NCBI GenBank assembly: GCA_964448185.1
Contig: CAYUVO010000060.1
Coordinates: forward strand, 1-16,184
DNA: 16,184 nt
Source: OFTM382 sp964448185
Lineage (GTDB): Bacteria > Planctomycetota > Phycisphaerae > Phycisphaerales > UBA1924
Reading direction: 5' to 3'
Part shown: one piece after another, positions 1 through 6,971 of the stretch
How positions within the stretch are numbered: position 1 is the first letter of the stretch
Layout of the letters: every line of letters begins with the position of its first letter
Notes under the pieces: generated by a model
Told to the model about the DNA's origin: nothing
Seen by the model: only the letters and a program-made list of their open reading frames with translations
Database searches by the model: none
Program-made: the position numbers and the translations under genes

Positions 1-65
1 TTGTAAAGAAAGCCCGAAGGGCCCCTCGCTCACACTCGGGGCTTGTAGAAAAAGCCGGAAGGCCT
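1..65 (-). terminator. Two tandem terminator-like hairpins after ptsN
   Basis: Read on the minus strand, the ptsN stop is followed at once by a short GC stem with a TTCC loop and a T-run (about 49-65). About 40 bases further on is a second module: GCCC-TTC-GGGC followed by TTTCTTT (about 4-22). The two modules are direct repeats of each other on the plus strand (1-23 and 43-65, both beginning TTGTA and sharing AAAGCC and GAAGG). A further weak stem, GCCCC/GGGGC, lies between them. This fits intrinsic termination of the minus-strand ptsN transcript. The stems are short (4-5 bp), so strength is uncertain. Confidence 0.55.
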
Positions 66-538
66 CACAGCTTCGCGCTGAGCAAGTCCCACAAAGCGTC
101 CGCGTCATCGGCATCGTAAATGCTCTGGCGGAACTCGTCCGAAACAAGCAGCCGGCTGATGTGAGCGAGCGCCTGGATATGGTCACTCGTGCGATCGGGC
201 GGGCTCGCTAACAGCACGATGAGCTTGACCGGCTTCTGGTCGATGGCCTCAAAGTCCATGGGCTTGGCGGGCTTGCCGAACGCCATCGCAAGCTCGGTCA
301 TCCCTGCGCACTTGCCGTGGGGGATCGCGAGGCCTTGGCCGATGCCCGTGGTGCGGGTCTGTTCACGGGTCCAGATGGCTTCTTTGAGCGCGTCGGGCTT
401 GGCCGAACAGCCGTTGGCGGTGAGCACATCGACCAGCTCGTCGATCACGCCGCGTTTGTCGGTCGCCACCAAAGGCACCTTGACGCACCCGCGGCAGACA
501 ATGTTGCGGAGTTCGAGTAACGAGCCTTGTGGTGACAT
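65..538 (-). CDS. ptsN: PTS EIIA domain protein, PtsN (nitrogen/fructose-type) family
   Basis: The 157-residue product is a single EIIA-Ntr/Fru-type domain of normal length. Such domains accept a phosphoryl group from an HPr/NPr-type carrier and, in the nitrogen PTS, act as regulators rather than sugar transporters. The phospho-acceptor motif GLAIPHGK is present with His74, preceded by the usual RE.....GIG segment (residues 58-67). No EIIB or EIIC partner is nearby, which favours a regulatory role. The gene lies 120 bp downstream of rsmB in the same direction and ends in tandem hairpins. The start is ATG at 538; only a weak GGGAT ribosome site precedes it. In proteobacteria ptsN often sits beside rpoN; no rpoN is seen here, although a sigma54-dependent activator lies elsewhere in the window. 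Family assignment is firm; the exact subtype is inferred. Confidence 0.85.
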   Translation of the reverse strand: MSPQGSLLELRNIVCRGCVKVPLVATDKRGVIDELVDVLTANGCSAKPDALKEAIWTREQTRTTGIGQGLAIPHGKCAGMTELAMAFGKPAKPMDFEAIDQKPVKLIVLLASPPDRTSDHIQALAHISRLLVSDEFRQSIYDADDADALWDLLSAKL

Positions 539-658
539 GAACGCATCCCGATCTGTGCTGTGCCGATAGTGCCCCTAAGCGTCAATCGACGCAAGGAACG
601 GTGAGTGTAGCAGCCGCTTTCGCGAGCGAGCTGGGCGAAGGCGGGGGCGGTCCTTGGG

Positions 659-2233
659 TCAGCCGTGACGGGTGAGCAGCGCCCAGTACGCTCCATCACG
701 GTAGTTGGCAGCCCCGCCGGCCCCACCTTGAGCCTCGCCGGCCCCTCCTTGAGACCCGCCGCCTTCATCCACCCCCGCTGCGCTGGGTTCTCCACCATCT
801 GTACCAAGCTCGCCAGCCCCTGCGCCAAGCTCGCCCCCCCCCGCGCCCAGCTCTCCCGTAGGCCAACTCGCACGCTCGGCGGTGAGCTTGAGCCCGTGCG
901 CCCGCTCGGCCCACAGAGCCTGCTCGCGGTTCTCGTCGGCATCAAGGCTGCACGTTGCATAGAGCAAGTGCCCGCCGGGGGTGAGCATCGAGCCGCACTG
1001 GGCGATGATGTCGCGTTGCTGATTCACCAGCCGCTTGAGCTGCGCATCGCCTAGACGAAGACGCGCCTCGGCCCGACGCGCGAGCACACCTGAGTTACTA
1101 CAAGGAACATCGGCGAGCACCAGATCAACGCCGCCGCTCTCCTTGATAAGAGGGTTGAGTTCGTGGGGTTCGATCACGTGGACCTGCGCATCCGACTCGA
1201 ACGTCCTGGTGAGAATCGCCCGCCGACGGTTGTCGAGGTCGGTGGCGATCACCTGCGCTTTGGGGAACGTCGCAGCAAGCTGGCGGGTCTTGGTGCCGTG
1301 ACCTGCGCACAGATCGACAATGATCTCAGGCGAGAGGTGCGCGTGGTCAGCGATGGCTCGCGAGGACGATGCGTCCTGCACCCAGACGCCCGGGTGCTCA
1401 TCAAGCCACGCGCGAAGATTGGCAGGGGGCTCGGGCATGACGTGGTGGCCGGGCTCGTCGTGGGGCACCAGCATCGGATCGAGTTCGCCTTTGGCAAAGG
1501 CGGTGCTCAGGACAATCGGCGGCTCGATGAGGCTGTGCGCACAGCACGCGATGGCGACTTTGAGCCCGGCTTCATCTATCCAGCGGTTGACCTGCCAGCG
1601 GGGAACACCCGTCGCGGCTTCGAGCCGATCGGGCATGGATTCGGGCAACAGATCGCCCCGCAGCACGATTGCTCCACCCTTGCTCAGCGGGAGTTCATCG
1701 CGTCGCTGCTCCCAGCGCTCGCGTCGAACGGGCTGGTCGTCCTCGAAAGCGATGTCTTCACTGACCCTTCGGAGCACCGCGTTGACGATGCCCGAGGATC
1801 GAGGCTGGACCTGTTTGATCCATGCGACGGTTTCGTTGACCGCGGCATGCGTCGCGACGCCATCAAGAAAGACGAGCTGGGCGCTGCCCGCGAGCAGGGC
1901 GGCTTTGGTCGCCTCATCGAGCTGACGCCAGGGCTGATTGGTGTGCTGGGCGATCAGATGGGTCAGGGACCACCATCGGGTCACCGCTGAGCGGTACATC
2001 GCTCGGGCGAGGGCGGCGTCTCGCTGGGAGAGCGAGGAGGTGTCCATGGGACGCAGATCGGGCATGCTCTGGGCGTCGGCCAGAGCCATGAGCCGGCGGC
2101 ACACCGCGTCGCGAGCGGTCTTGGGAGGCTGCTCTTGCGACGAGTTGGCAGAGAAATCTTGGTTTGATGCGGATGGATTGCGGGTCCGGTTGGACGACCG
2201 CCTTCTTGGACCGAACGATGCATGGTGCGTCAT
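659..2233 (-). CDS. rsmB: 16S rRNA m5C methyltransferase, RsmB/Sun (NOL1/NOP2) family
   Basis: RsmB-type enzymes transfer a methyl group from S-adenosylmethionine to C5 of a cytosine in 16S rRNA. From the ATG at 2233 the product has 524 residues. The N-terminal ~150 residues resemble the NusB-like RNA-binding domain, including an AAVNETVAWIK segment. The catalytic domain shows SAM motif I DLCAGHGTKT (307-316), motif IV DVPCS (375-379, Cys378) and motif VI ATCSL (426-430, the expected nucleophile Cys428). The last strand, DGAYWALLTRHG, is intact. Between motif VI and this strand, residues 460-508 are a low-complexity insert of seven heptapeptide units (GELGAGG-like). The start at 2233 is chosen because GGGAG lies 4 bases upstream; the frame stays open upstream but would overlap the divergent kinase gene. 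The first ~40 residues are poorly conserved-looking and may be disordered. Confidence 0.88.
   Translation of the reverse strand: MTHHASFGPRRRSSNRTRNPSASNQDFSANSSQEQPPKTARDAVCRRLMALADAQSMPDLRPMDTSSLSQRDAALARAMYRSAVTRWWSLTHLIAQHTNQPWRQLDEATKAALLAGSAQLVFLDGVATHAAVNETVAWIKQVQPRSSGIVNAVLRRVSEDIAFEDDQPVRRERWEQRRDELPLSKGGAIVLRGDLLPESMPDRLEAATGVPRWQVNRWIDEAGLKVAIACCAHSLIEPPIVLSTAFAKGELDPMLVPHDEPGHHVMPEPPANLRAWLDEHPGVWVQDASSSRAIADHAHLSPEIIVDLCAGHGTKTRQLAATFPKAQVIATDLDNRRRAILTRTFESDAQVHVIEPHELNPLIKESGGVDLVLADVPCSNSGVLARRAEARLRLGDAQLKRLVNQQRDIIAQCGSMLTPGGHLLYATCSLDADENREQALWAERAHGLKLTAERASWPTGELGAGGGELGAGAGELGTDGGEPSAAGVDEGGGSQGGAGEAQGGAGGAANYRDGAYWALLTRHG
710..856 (-). repeat. In-frame 21-bp coding repeats (heptapeptide insert) in rsmB
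   Basis: Seven consecutive 21-bp units encode GELGAGG, GELGAGA, GELGTDG, GEPSAAG, VDEGGGS, QGGAGEA and QGGAGGA (residues 460-508). Units 2 and 3 share the DNA string GGCGAGCTTGG, and units 6 and 7 are nearly identical. A run of nine G (plus-strand C, 834-842) falls at the boundary of units 1 and 2. The insert is in frame and lies in a loop before the last strand of the methyltransferase domain, so it is probably tolerated as a flexible linker. Confidence 0.85.
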
Positions 2234-2292
2234 CAAGCTCCCAGCGTAGCGCCCCCCTCTGGTTCCAGCCCTCGCGCTGGTGGCAGTAGCGT

Positions 2293-2328
2293 GGGAAAGG
2301 CAGAGGGAAAGGCAGGGGGAAGGGGGGG
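2293..2328 (+). repeat. 12-bp purine tandem repeat before the kinase gene
   Basis: GGGAAAGGCAGA, GGGAAAGGCAGG and a degenerate GGGAAGGGGGGG stand head to tail, ending in a run of seven G. The tract lies between the divergent rsmB and kinase starts and supplies several Shine-Dalgarno-like purine runs just upstream of the chosen kinase ATG at 2345. No clear -35/-10 pair was found in this 111-bp gap. Confidence 0.6.
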
Positions 2329-2344
2329 TGGGGTGCTCGCTTCG

Positions 2345-3880
2345 ATGCGGGTTCGCAAGAAGCTGATGGTCCTGCACACGATCTTCACGGTGGTGCTCGC
2401 AGCGATCTTGCTGGTGACGCTCGGGCCGTCGCTGACGGGGCTGATCCACGACGCCGAGCTGGACAAGGCTCGAACGGTGCTGGCGATGGTGGGCGATGGT
2501 CAGGCCAGTGCGGATCGAGCGATGCCTCCGGGCGTGGTGGTTCTTCGAGGGCGAGCAGCCGAGCAACGCTTGACCTCGGACCAGCTCGCCTCGCTTCACG
2601 CGATGCCGGGGGAGATTCTGGATCTTGGAGGCTCACGCAAGCTCTTGGGAGTGATGGAGAGCGAGGGCGAAGGACTGACCCGAGCGGGCGTGTGGCACTC
2701 TCAAGACCCCCCCGACGGGCTGCCCACCGGTCGTGGCAGTTTGACGATCGTTGAGCTGAGCATCCCTTCGGCTCGGGCGGCATCGGCGAGGCTCTTTGGG
2801 CTGGTCGTCGCGGCGTTGCTCGCGGTCTACATCCTCGTGGCGGTGGCTCTCGAGCTGCTCGTGCTGCCCGGCGCGTTGTACGCCCCGATCGAACGACTCT
2901 TGCGGGCCGATCGGGCGCTGCAGGATTCGCACCCTGCTGAGGAACTGATCCCGGATCGCGACATCCCGGGCGATGAGTTCGGCTCGATCATGCGATCGCG
3001 CAACGCTTCGGTGCTCGCGTTGCGAGCGAGTGAACGCCAGCTCGCCGATGCGCTCGAAGACCTCGAACTGGTCGCTGCCGAACTCAAACGCAAGAACCAC
3101 TTGCTCGAAACCGCTCGACGCAATCTTGAGGGCGCGGACAGGCTGGCGAGTCTGGGGATGATGAGTGCGGGCATTGCCCACGAGCTCAACACGCCGTTGG
3201 CGGTGCTCAAGGGGCTCACCGAGCGGATCGATGATCGACCCGGGCATCATGCGACGCTCGAAGAATCAGCTCTGATGCAGCGAGTGGTCGGTCGGCTCGA
3301 ACGTCTCGGCGAGAGCCTGCTCGACTTTGCCCGGGTGCGTGAACCCCGCGCCGAGACCGTGGTGCTCAAAGCGGTGGTCGCTGAGGCGATCACGCTCGTT
3401 CGACTCGATCGCAAGGGCGACGCCGTCGAGCTGCGAAATGCGGTGCCCGAGAGCGCGTTGGTGCTGGGCGACCCGGACCGTCTGGTTCAGGTGTTTCTCA
3501 ATCTGATTCGTAACGCAGTAGACGCGGTGGCGTCGGCCCCGGATCAGTCTCGACCTCCCACGGGATTGGTGAGCATCGAGGCGAGCACCGCCAAGCCTGA
3601 GCCCGAAGGCCAGGGTGGGGCGGGGGGTGGCCCAACATGGGTGGTTGCGACGGTCGAAGATTCCGGGCCGGGGATCGATCCGAGCGTGATTCCTCGTCTC
3701 TTTGAGCCGTTTTTCTCGACCCGCCTCGATGCCCAGGGCACCGGGCTGGGCCTGGCGGTCGCAGAGGGTATTGTGCGTGAGCACGGCGGGGTGCTCGTGG
3801 GCCGAAACCGTGAGGATCACAAGGGCGCGGTCTTCGAGATCACACTGCCCGCAGCCGTCGAACAGGAGCCCTTGACTTGA
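2345..3880 (+). CDS. Membrane-bound sensor histidine kinase (NtrB/DctB-like core)
   Basis: This is the sensor of a two-component system. It should autophosphorylate on a histidine and pass the phosphate to the downstream regulator. From ATG 2345 the product has 511 residues: TM1 about 8-27, an extracytoplasmic sensing region about 30-148 of no recognised family, TM2 about 151-175, a HAMP-like linker, then a coiled coil about 225-265. The HisKA H-box is GIAHELNTPL with His279. The ATPase domain shows N-box NLIRNAVDA (386-394), G1 DSGPGI (439-444), F-box LFEPFFS (452-458) and G2 GTGLGL (465-470). A Gly-rich insert (about 415-430) splits the N- and G1-boxes. An upstream in-frame ATG at 2222 would add 41 residues of low-complexity sequence and overlap rsmB, so I prefer 2345, where the sequence becomes a proper basic N-terminus before TM1. 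The signal sensed is unknown. Confidence 0.87.
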   Translation: MRVRKKLMVLHTIFTVVLAAILLVTLGPSLTGLIHDAELDKARTVLAMVGDGQASADRAMPPGVVVLRGRAAEQRLTSDQLASLHAMPGEILDLGGSRKLLGVMESEGEGLTRAGVWHSQDPPDGLPTGRGSLTIVELSIPSARAASARLFGLVVAALLAVYILVAVALELLVLPGALYAPIERLLRADRALQDSHPAEELIPDRDIPGDEFGSIMRSRNASVLALRASERQLADALEDLELVAAELKRKNHLLETARRNLEGADRLASLGMMSAGIAHELNTPLAVLKGLTERIDDRPGHHATLEESALMQRVVGRLERLGESLLDFARVREPRAETVVLKAVVAEAITLVRLDRKGDAVELRNAVPESALVLGDPDRLVQVFLNLIRNAVDAVASAPDQSRPPTGLVSIEASTAKPEPEGQGGAGGGPTWVVATVEDSGPGIDPSVIPRLFEPFFSTRLDAQGTGLGLAVAEGIVREHGGVLVGRNREDHKGAVFEITLPAAVEQEPLT

Positions 3881-4491
3881 ACCAGACCACCACTCCATTG
3901 CGTGTCGCAGCCCTCGATGATGACGCGGACTTCCGCGAGTTTCTTGCGGGGACCCTCGTAGAGCTCGGGCACCGTGCCAGCACATTCGAGACGCCCGAGG
4001 CGTTGTATGCGCACTGCGAGTCGTCGGCACCCGAGGTGGTGCTGCTTGATATGCACATGGGCCGGGTCGAGGGCGAGGTGGTGCTCGGCGTGCTTCGTCA
4101 GCGATGGCCCAAGCTGTGCGTGGTCATCGTGACCGGCTATCCAACGCTCGATTCAATGCGAACGATGTTCAAGCAAGAAGCGTTCGACTATCTGGCCAAG
4201 CCCTTTAAGACCGAGCAGTTGGAGGCGATTCTCAGTCAGGCTGCTGCGAGGTTCGGGCTCGGCGCTTCGCCGCAAGATCGGCTCCGTGGGGAACTGGGAC
4301 GACAGATCCGGGTCGCGCGCACCGCGAGGTCGTGGACGCTCAAAGACCTGAGCGAAGAATCGGGTGTGAGCGTCAGTCAGCTCAGCTCGATCGAACGCGG
4401 GGCGCACCTGCCGAGCCTCGAGTCAATGCTCGCAGTCGCAGGTGCTCTGGGGCACAGGCCCAGCGAGTGGCTCGTCGCAGCGGGTTTCTGA
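3877..4491 (+). CDS. Response regulator with REC domain and XRE-type HTH output
   Basis: Its likely role is transcription factor partner of the preceding kinase. The 204-residue product begins with a receiver domain: acidic pocket DDD (14-16), phospho-acceptor Asp58 in VVLLDMHMG, switch Thr86 in VIVTGYPT and Lys108 in LAKPF. After a short linker, residues about 142-200 form a Cro/C1 (XRE) helix-turn-helix: LGRQIRVAR, WTLKDLSEESGVSVSQLSSIE and RGAHLPSLE. The start is TTG at 3877, which overlaps the kinase stop as TTGA; AGGAG at 3864-3868 lies 8 bases upstream. The pair should therefore be translationally coupled. XRE domains are much less usual outputs for receivers than OmpR, NarL or Fis types. 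Both domains look intact. Target genes are unknown; lpxB 47 bp downstream is one candidate. Confidence 0.87.
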   Translation: MNQTTTPLRVAALDDDADFREFLAGTLVELGHRASTFETPEALYAHCESSAPEVVLLDMHMGRVEGEVVLGVLRQRWPKLCVVIVTGYPTLDSMRTMFKQEAFDYLAKPFKTEQLEAILSQAAARFGLGASPQDRLRGELGRQIRVARTARSWTLKDLSEESGVSVSQLSSIERGAHLPSLESMLAVAGALGHRPSEWLVAAGF

Positions 4492-4538
4492 CCTACGCTC
4501 GCACTCGTGCCCGAGCCTCTTTGTGATGGACTCATCTG

Positions 4539-5744
4539 TTGACGACCAATCCCCAAGACATCGCGATTCTGTTCACCGCGTTCGAGCCCAGCGGCGACGA
4601 TCACGCCTCGGTGGTGATCGCTGAGTTGCTCGCGCGGCACCCGGATCTGACGATCTACGCATGGGGCGGCGAACGCATGAAAGCTGCGGGCGCCACCATC
4701 GTCGAGCACACCGGACAAGACGCGGTGATGGGCGTGCCCGGGCTGGCCAAGATCCGCGAGCATCAGAAGATCAATCAACGAGTTGGTGAATGGCTCGAGC
4801 AGCATCCCGAGGTCAAGCTCCACGTTCCGGTGGATTCGCCCGCTGCGAACTTCCCGATCTGTAAGATTGCGCGCGGCCTGGGCCGAAGGGTGGTGCATCT
4901 GGTGGCGCCGCAGGTATGGGCCTGGGGCACGTGGCGGATCGGCAAGCTCCGCCGGGTGACCGATCTGGTGCTGTGCGTGCTGCCCTTCGAGGAGCAGTGG
5001 TTTACCGCGCGGAATGTAGCGGCGAGGTTCATCGGTCATCCGTTGTTCGAGCGATCGCTCCCGGCCGATGAACTCGATCAGCAGGCGAGCGAGCTTGATG
5101 CGATGTTTGATCAGGCATCGAGCGAGGCCAAGGGGTCTGGCACGGCTCCGCGGATCGCGTTGCTTCCGGGTTCGCGCCCGGGTGAATACAACAAAAACTT
5201 CGGGCTGTTGCTCGATTCATTCCGTGAGCTTCGGCGTCGTCACCCGAACGCGACGGGCATGGTCGCAGCAACGACCCCGAGCGTCGCCGAGCGTCTGCGA
5301 GCACTCGCTTCGGAGCTCGGCGGCTGGCCCGAGGGGCTTTCGATCGTATCGGAGAAGACCGACGGGGTGATTCACTGGTGTGATCTTGCGTTGGTGGTCA
5401 GCGGCACGGTGACGCTGCAGATCGCGCGCCACGGCAAGCCCATGGTCATCATGTACCGCTCGAACCCATTGCTCTACTTTGCGCTTGCACGGTGGCTGCT
5501 CGCCAGCGAGTTTTTGACGCTTCCGAATCTGATCGCCGGTCGAGAAGTAGTCCCCGAGTTGGTGCCACACTTTGGCGGACCGGGTGCGATTATCGACAAG
5601 GCCGACGAGTTGATTACCAAGCCCGAGGTCGCCGAGCGCCAACGTGCAGCACTGCGAGAGATCGCTGAGCAGTTCCATGCAAAGCGTGCGGGTCCCGAAG
5701 CTGCGGATCAGATTGAGCGAGTACTGGGGCTGGTCAAGTCTTGA
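4539..5744 (+). CDS. lpxB: Lipid-A-disaccharide synthase LpxB
   Basis: LpxB (GT19 family) joins UDP-2,3-diacylglucosamine and lipid X to form the lipid A disaccharide at the inner face of the cytoplasmic membrane. The 401-residue product is of normal family length. It shows the N-terminal ILFTAFEPSGDDHAS (family: GEPSGDLH), APQVWAWGTWRIGKL, FIGHPLFE, LLPGSRPGEYNKNF, VSGTVTLQIARHGKPMV and LPNLIAGREVVPEL. The start appears to be TTG at 4539, placed to keep DIAILFTAFEPSGD near the N-terminus; no strong ribosome site precedes it. It lies 47 bp after the response regulator and may be read from the same transcript. The stop codon abuts a pseudogene relic, so the last few residues could have been altered by that junction. 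Presence of lpxB implies a lipid A-containing outer membrane. Confidence 0.9.
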   Translation: MTTNPQDIAILFTAFEPSGDDHASVVIAELLARHPDLTIYAWGGERMKAAGATIVEHTGQDAVMGVPGLAKIREHQKINQRVGEWLEQHPEVKLHVPVDSPAANFPICKIARGLGRRVVHLVAPQVWAWGTWRIGKLRRVTDLVLCVLPFEEQWFTARNVAARFIGHPLFERSLPADELDQQASELDAMFDQASSEAKGSGTAPRIALLPGSRPGEYNKNFGLLLDSFRELRRRHPNATGMVAATTPSVAERLRALASELGGWPEGLSIVSEKTDGVIHWCDLALVVSGTVTLQIARHGKPMVIMYRSNPLLYFALARWLLASEFLTLPNLIAGREVVPELVPHFGGPGAIIDKADELITKPEVAERQRAALREIAEQFHAKRAGPEAADQIERVLGLVKS

Positions 5745-5971
5745 CGGAATCGCCATCGCGATCGACAACGGGCTCGTGGTCATCGGAGCCAACACCGACG
5801 ACGGCTCCGATACGAACACCGGTTCGGTGTATCCTTTTGAGCTGTCCGCGTCCTGCCTATAGGCGACATTGTGGGCGATCTCGGAACGCTTCCTCCTCTT
5901 GGCGGATCCGACGCGATGGTGATCTTTGGAGATTTTCTTGCTTTGTTAGGACTTGTCGGGCCATGCCCATA
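5743..5971 (+). pseudogene. Relic of a secreted FG-GAP/dockerin-like protein
   Basis: Starting at the very end of lpxB, one frame (5743-5862) reads an FG-GAP-like segment (AIAIDNGLVVIGANTDDG, GSVYPFEL) before a stop. A second frame (about 5863-5971) reads a complete dockerin-like tail: GDIVGDLGTLPP, then DAMVIFGDFLALLGLVGPCP and TAG. The two frames differ, so at least one frameshift separates them, and there is no start codon, ribosome site or N-terminus. The intact relatives are the dockerin-like gene at 6167 and the FG-GAP gene at 15661. The relic uses A/T-ending codons (ttt gga gat ttt ctt) where the intact copies use ttc ggc gac ttc ctc, so it is not a recent local copy of them. It is best read as the 3' end of a gene whose upstream part was deleted against lpxB. 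Confidence 0.75.
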
Positions 5972-6064
5972 GGCGATTTCACTGAGAAAAAATCTTCACA
6001 TTCCCCAACTCGTGCAGGAGGCAAAGGTAAGGCCCGCTTCTGGGGTTCTCTTCAGAAATCGGTA

Positions 6065-6093
6065 TTGAGTCGAGGGTCAATAATTGGTATACT
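6065..6093 (+). promoter_or_regulatory. Sigma70-type promoter of the dockerin-like gene
   Basis: TTGAGT at 6065-6070 and TATACT at 6088-6093 are separated by exactly 17 bases, in a locally A/T-rich stretch of an otherwise GC-rich window. Transcription would begin near 6100, giving a 5' leader of about 67 bases ending in a strong GGAGGAG ribosome site. Confidence 0.7.
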
Positions 6094-6166
6094 GCACCCA
6101 CAGCACCGGATTTGGCTGGCCGATCGTGACGGCTGCGTCAGACTCGGGTGCTTCGGAGGAGAGAAC

Positions 6167-6955
6167 ATGCTGACCAGAAGATGCATTCGTGCTATCGCCC
6201 TGTTGACTTTTTTTCTGATGCCTTCGGTGTCGAGTGCCCAGACTGTGGGGGTCGATTGGCAGTCCACCACTCTGACCACCGCCAGCGGCGATCTGAACGG
6301 GACTGCTGTGCAGGTCTTCGGCCTGTTCAACGGCGGGACGTTCGTCACCGCGGATCTCAGCGGGGGTGACTATGCTGCGGCACCTCTTGACAGCTCACAA
6401 GAGATGCTCGACTACGCCTTCAACTCAGACTGGTTCGCAACTTTCAGCTCGCCGATAAATGAGGTGCTCGTGTTCGCCAAGTTCTGGCGCGGACCAAATC
6501 TTGCCAACGATCCGCCGATGTTTGAGTACACCTTCAGCCAGCCCTTCACCATTCTTTCGGGGTTCCCCGGAGTCACCGTCGTAGGCAACACGCTGCAGAT
6601 CCCAAGCGACAACTTCCGCGACGGCATCCTGAGTTTCGTAGGTCCTTTCACCACGCTCGCAGTCACCAACAACAACGCCAATAACGCCTCGCGACAGTTC
6701 CTGACCTTCGCGGTCAGAGACCCCGCAGCTCAATGCCCGGGTGATATCGCTGACGACTTCGGATCGCTCATGCCCGATGGCATGGTATCGTTCGGTGACT
6801 TCCTCGCGCTGCTTGGCTTGGTCGGCCCCTGCGACGACGGCACCCCGGGATGCACAGGCGACATCGCCGATGACTTCGGATCGCTCACGCCCGATGGCAT
6901 GGTCGGTTTCGGCGACTTCCTCGCGCTGCTCGGGCTCGTCGGACCGTGCCCGTAA
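6167..6955 (+). CDS. Secreted protein with two C-terminal dockerin-like motifs
   Basis: The 262-residue product starts with a signal peptide (MLTRRCIRAIALLTFFLMPSV, cleavage probably after SSAQ or SSA). A beta-rich body of no recognised family follows (about 25-185). Two tandem copies of a ~30-residue motif then end the protein: GDIADDFGSLMPDG...FGDFLALLGLVGPC and GDIADDFGSLTPDG...FGDFLALLGLVGPCP. These resemble the dockerin/EF-hand-like tails common on secreted proteins of Phycisphaerae; their true role (anchoring, calcium binding, sorting) is not established. The start at 6167 is supported by GGAGGAG at 6154-6160 and the upstream promoter; the frame is open further upstream only through the relic. 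Expression appears independent of lpxB. It converges on the HNH gene with about 16 bases between stops. The body function is unknown. Confidence 0.85.
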   Translation: MLTRRCIRAIALLTFFLMPSVSSAQTVGVDWQSTTLTTASGDLNGTAVQVFGLFNGGTFVTADLSGGDYAAAPLDSSQEMLDYAFNSDWFATFSSPINEVLVFAKFWRGPNLANDPPMFEYTFSQPFTILSGFPGVTVVGNTLQIPSDNFRDGILSFVGPFTTLAVTNNNANNASRQFLTFAVRDPAAQCPGDIADDFGSLMPDGMVSFGDFLALLGLVGPCDDGTPGCTGDIADDFGSLTPDGMVGFGDFLALLGLVGPCP

Positions 6956-6971
6956 ACCAACCGCTCTCGGC

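Noticed and set aside
1163..1990. Plus-strand open frame (275 codons) inside rsmB
   Set aside because: Antisense to the SAM-binding and NusB-like parts of RsmB, with no family motifs and no ribosome site.
2222..2344. Longer kinase start at ATG 2222
   Set aside because: The 41 extra residues are encoded by purine repeats and overlap rsmB; the basic residues and TM1 begin naturally at 2345.
2234..2599. N-terminal extension of RsmB beyond 2233
   Set aside because: The extension overlaps the divergent kinase gene, is His/Arg/Gln-rich and unlike RsmB; the ATG at 2233 has a good ribosome site.
5741..6166. Upstream extension of the dockerin-like gene
   Set aside because: This frame crosses the relic out of its own reading frames and the promoter at 6065-6093; the signal peptide and GGAGGAG place the start at 6167.
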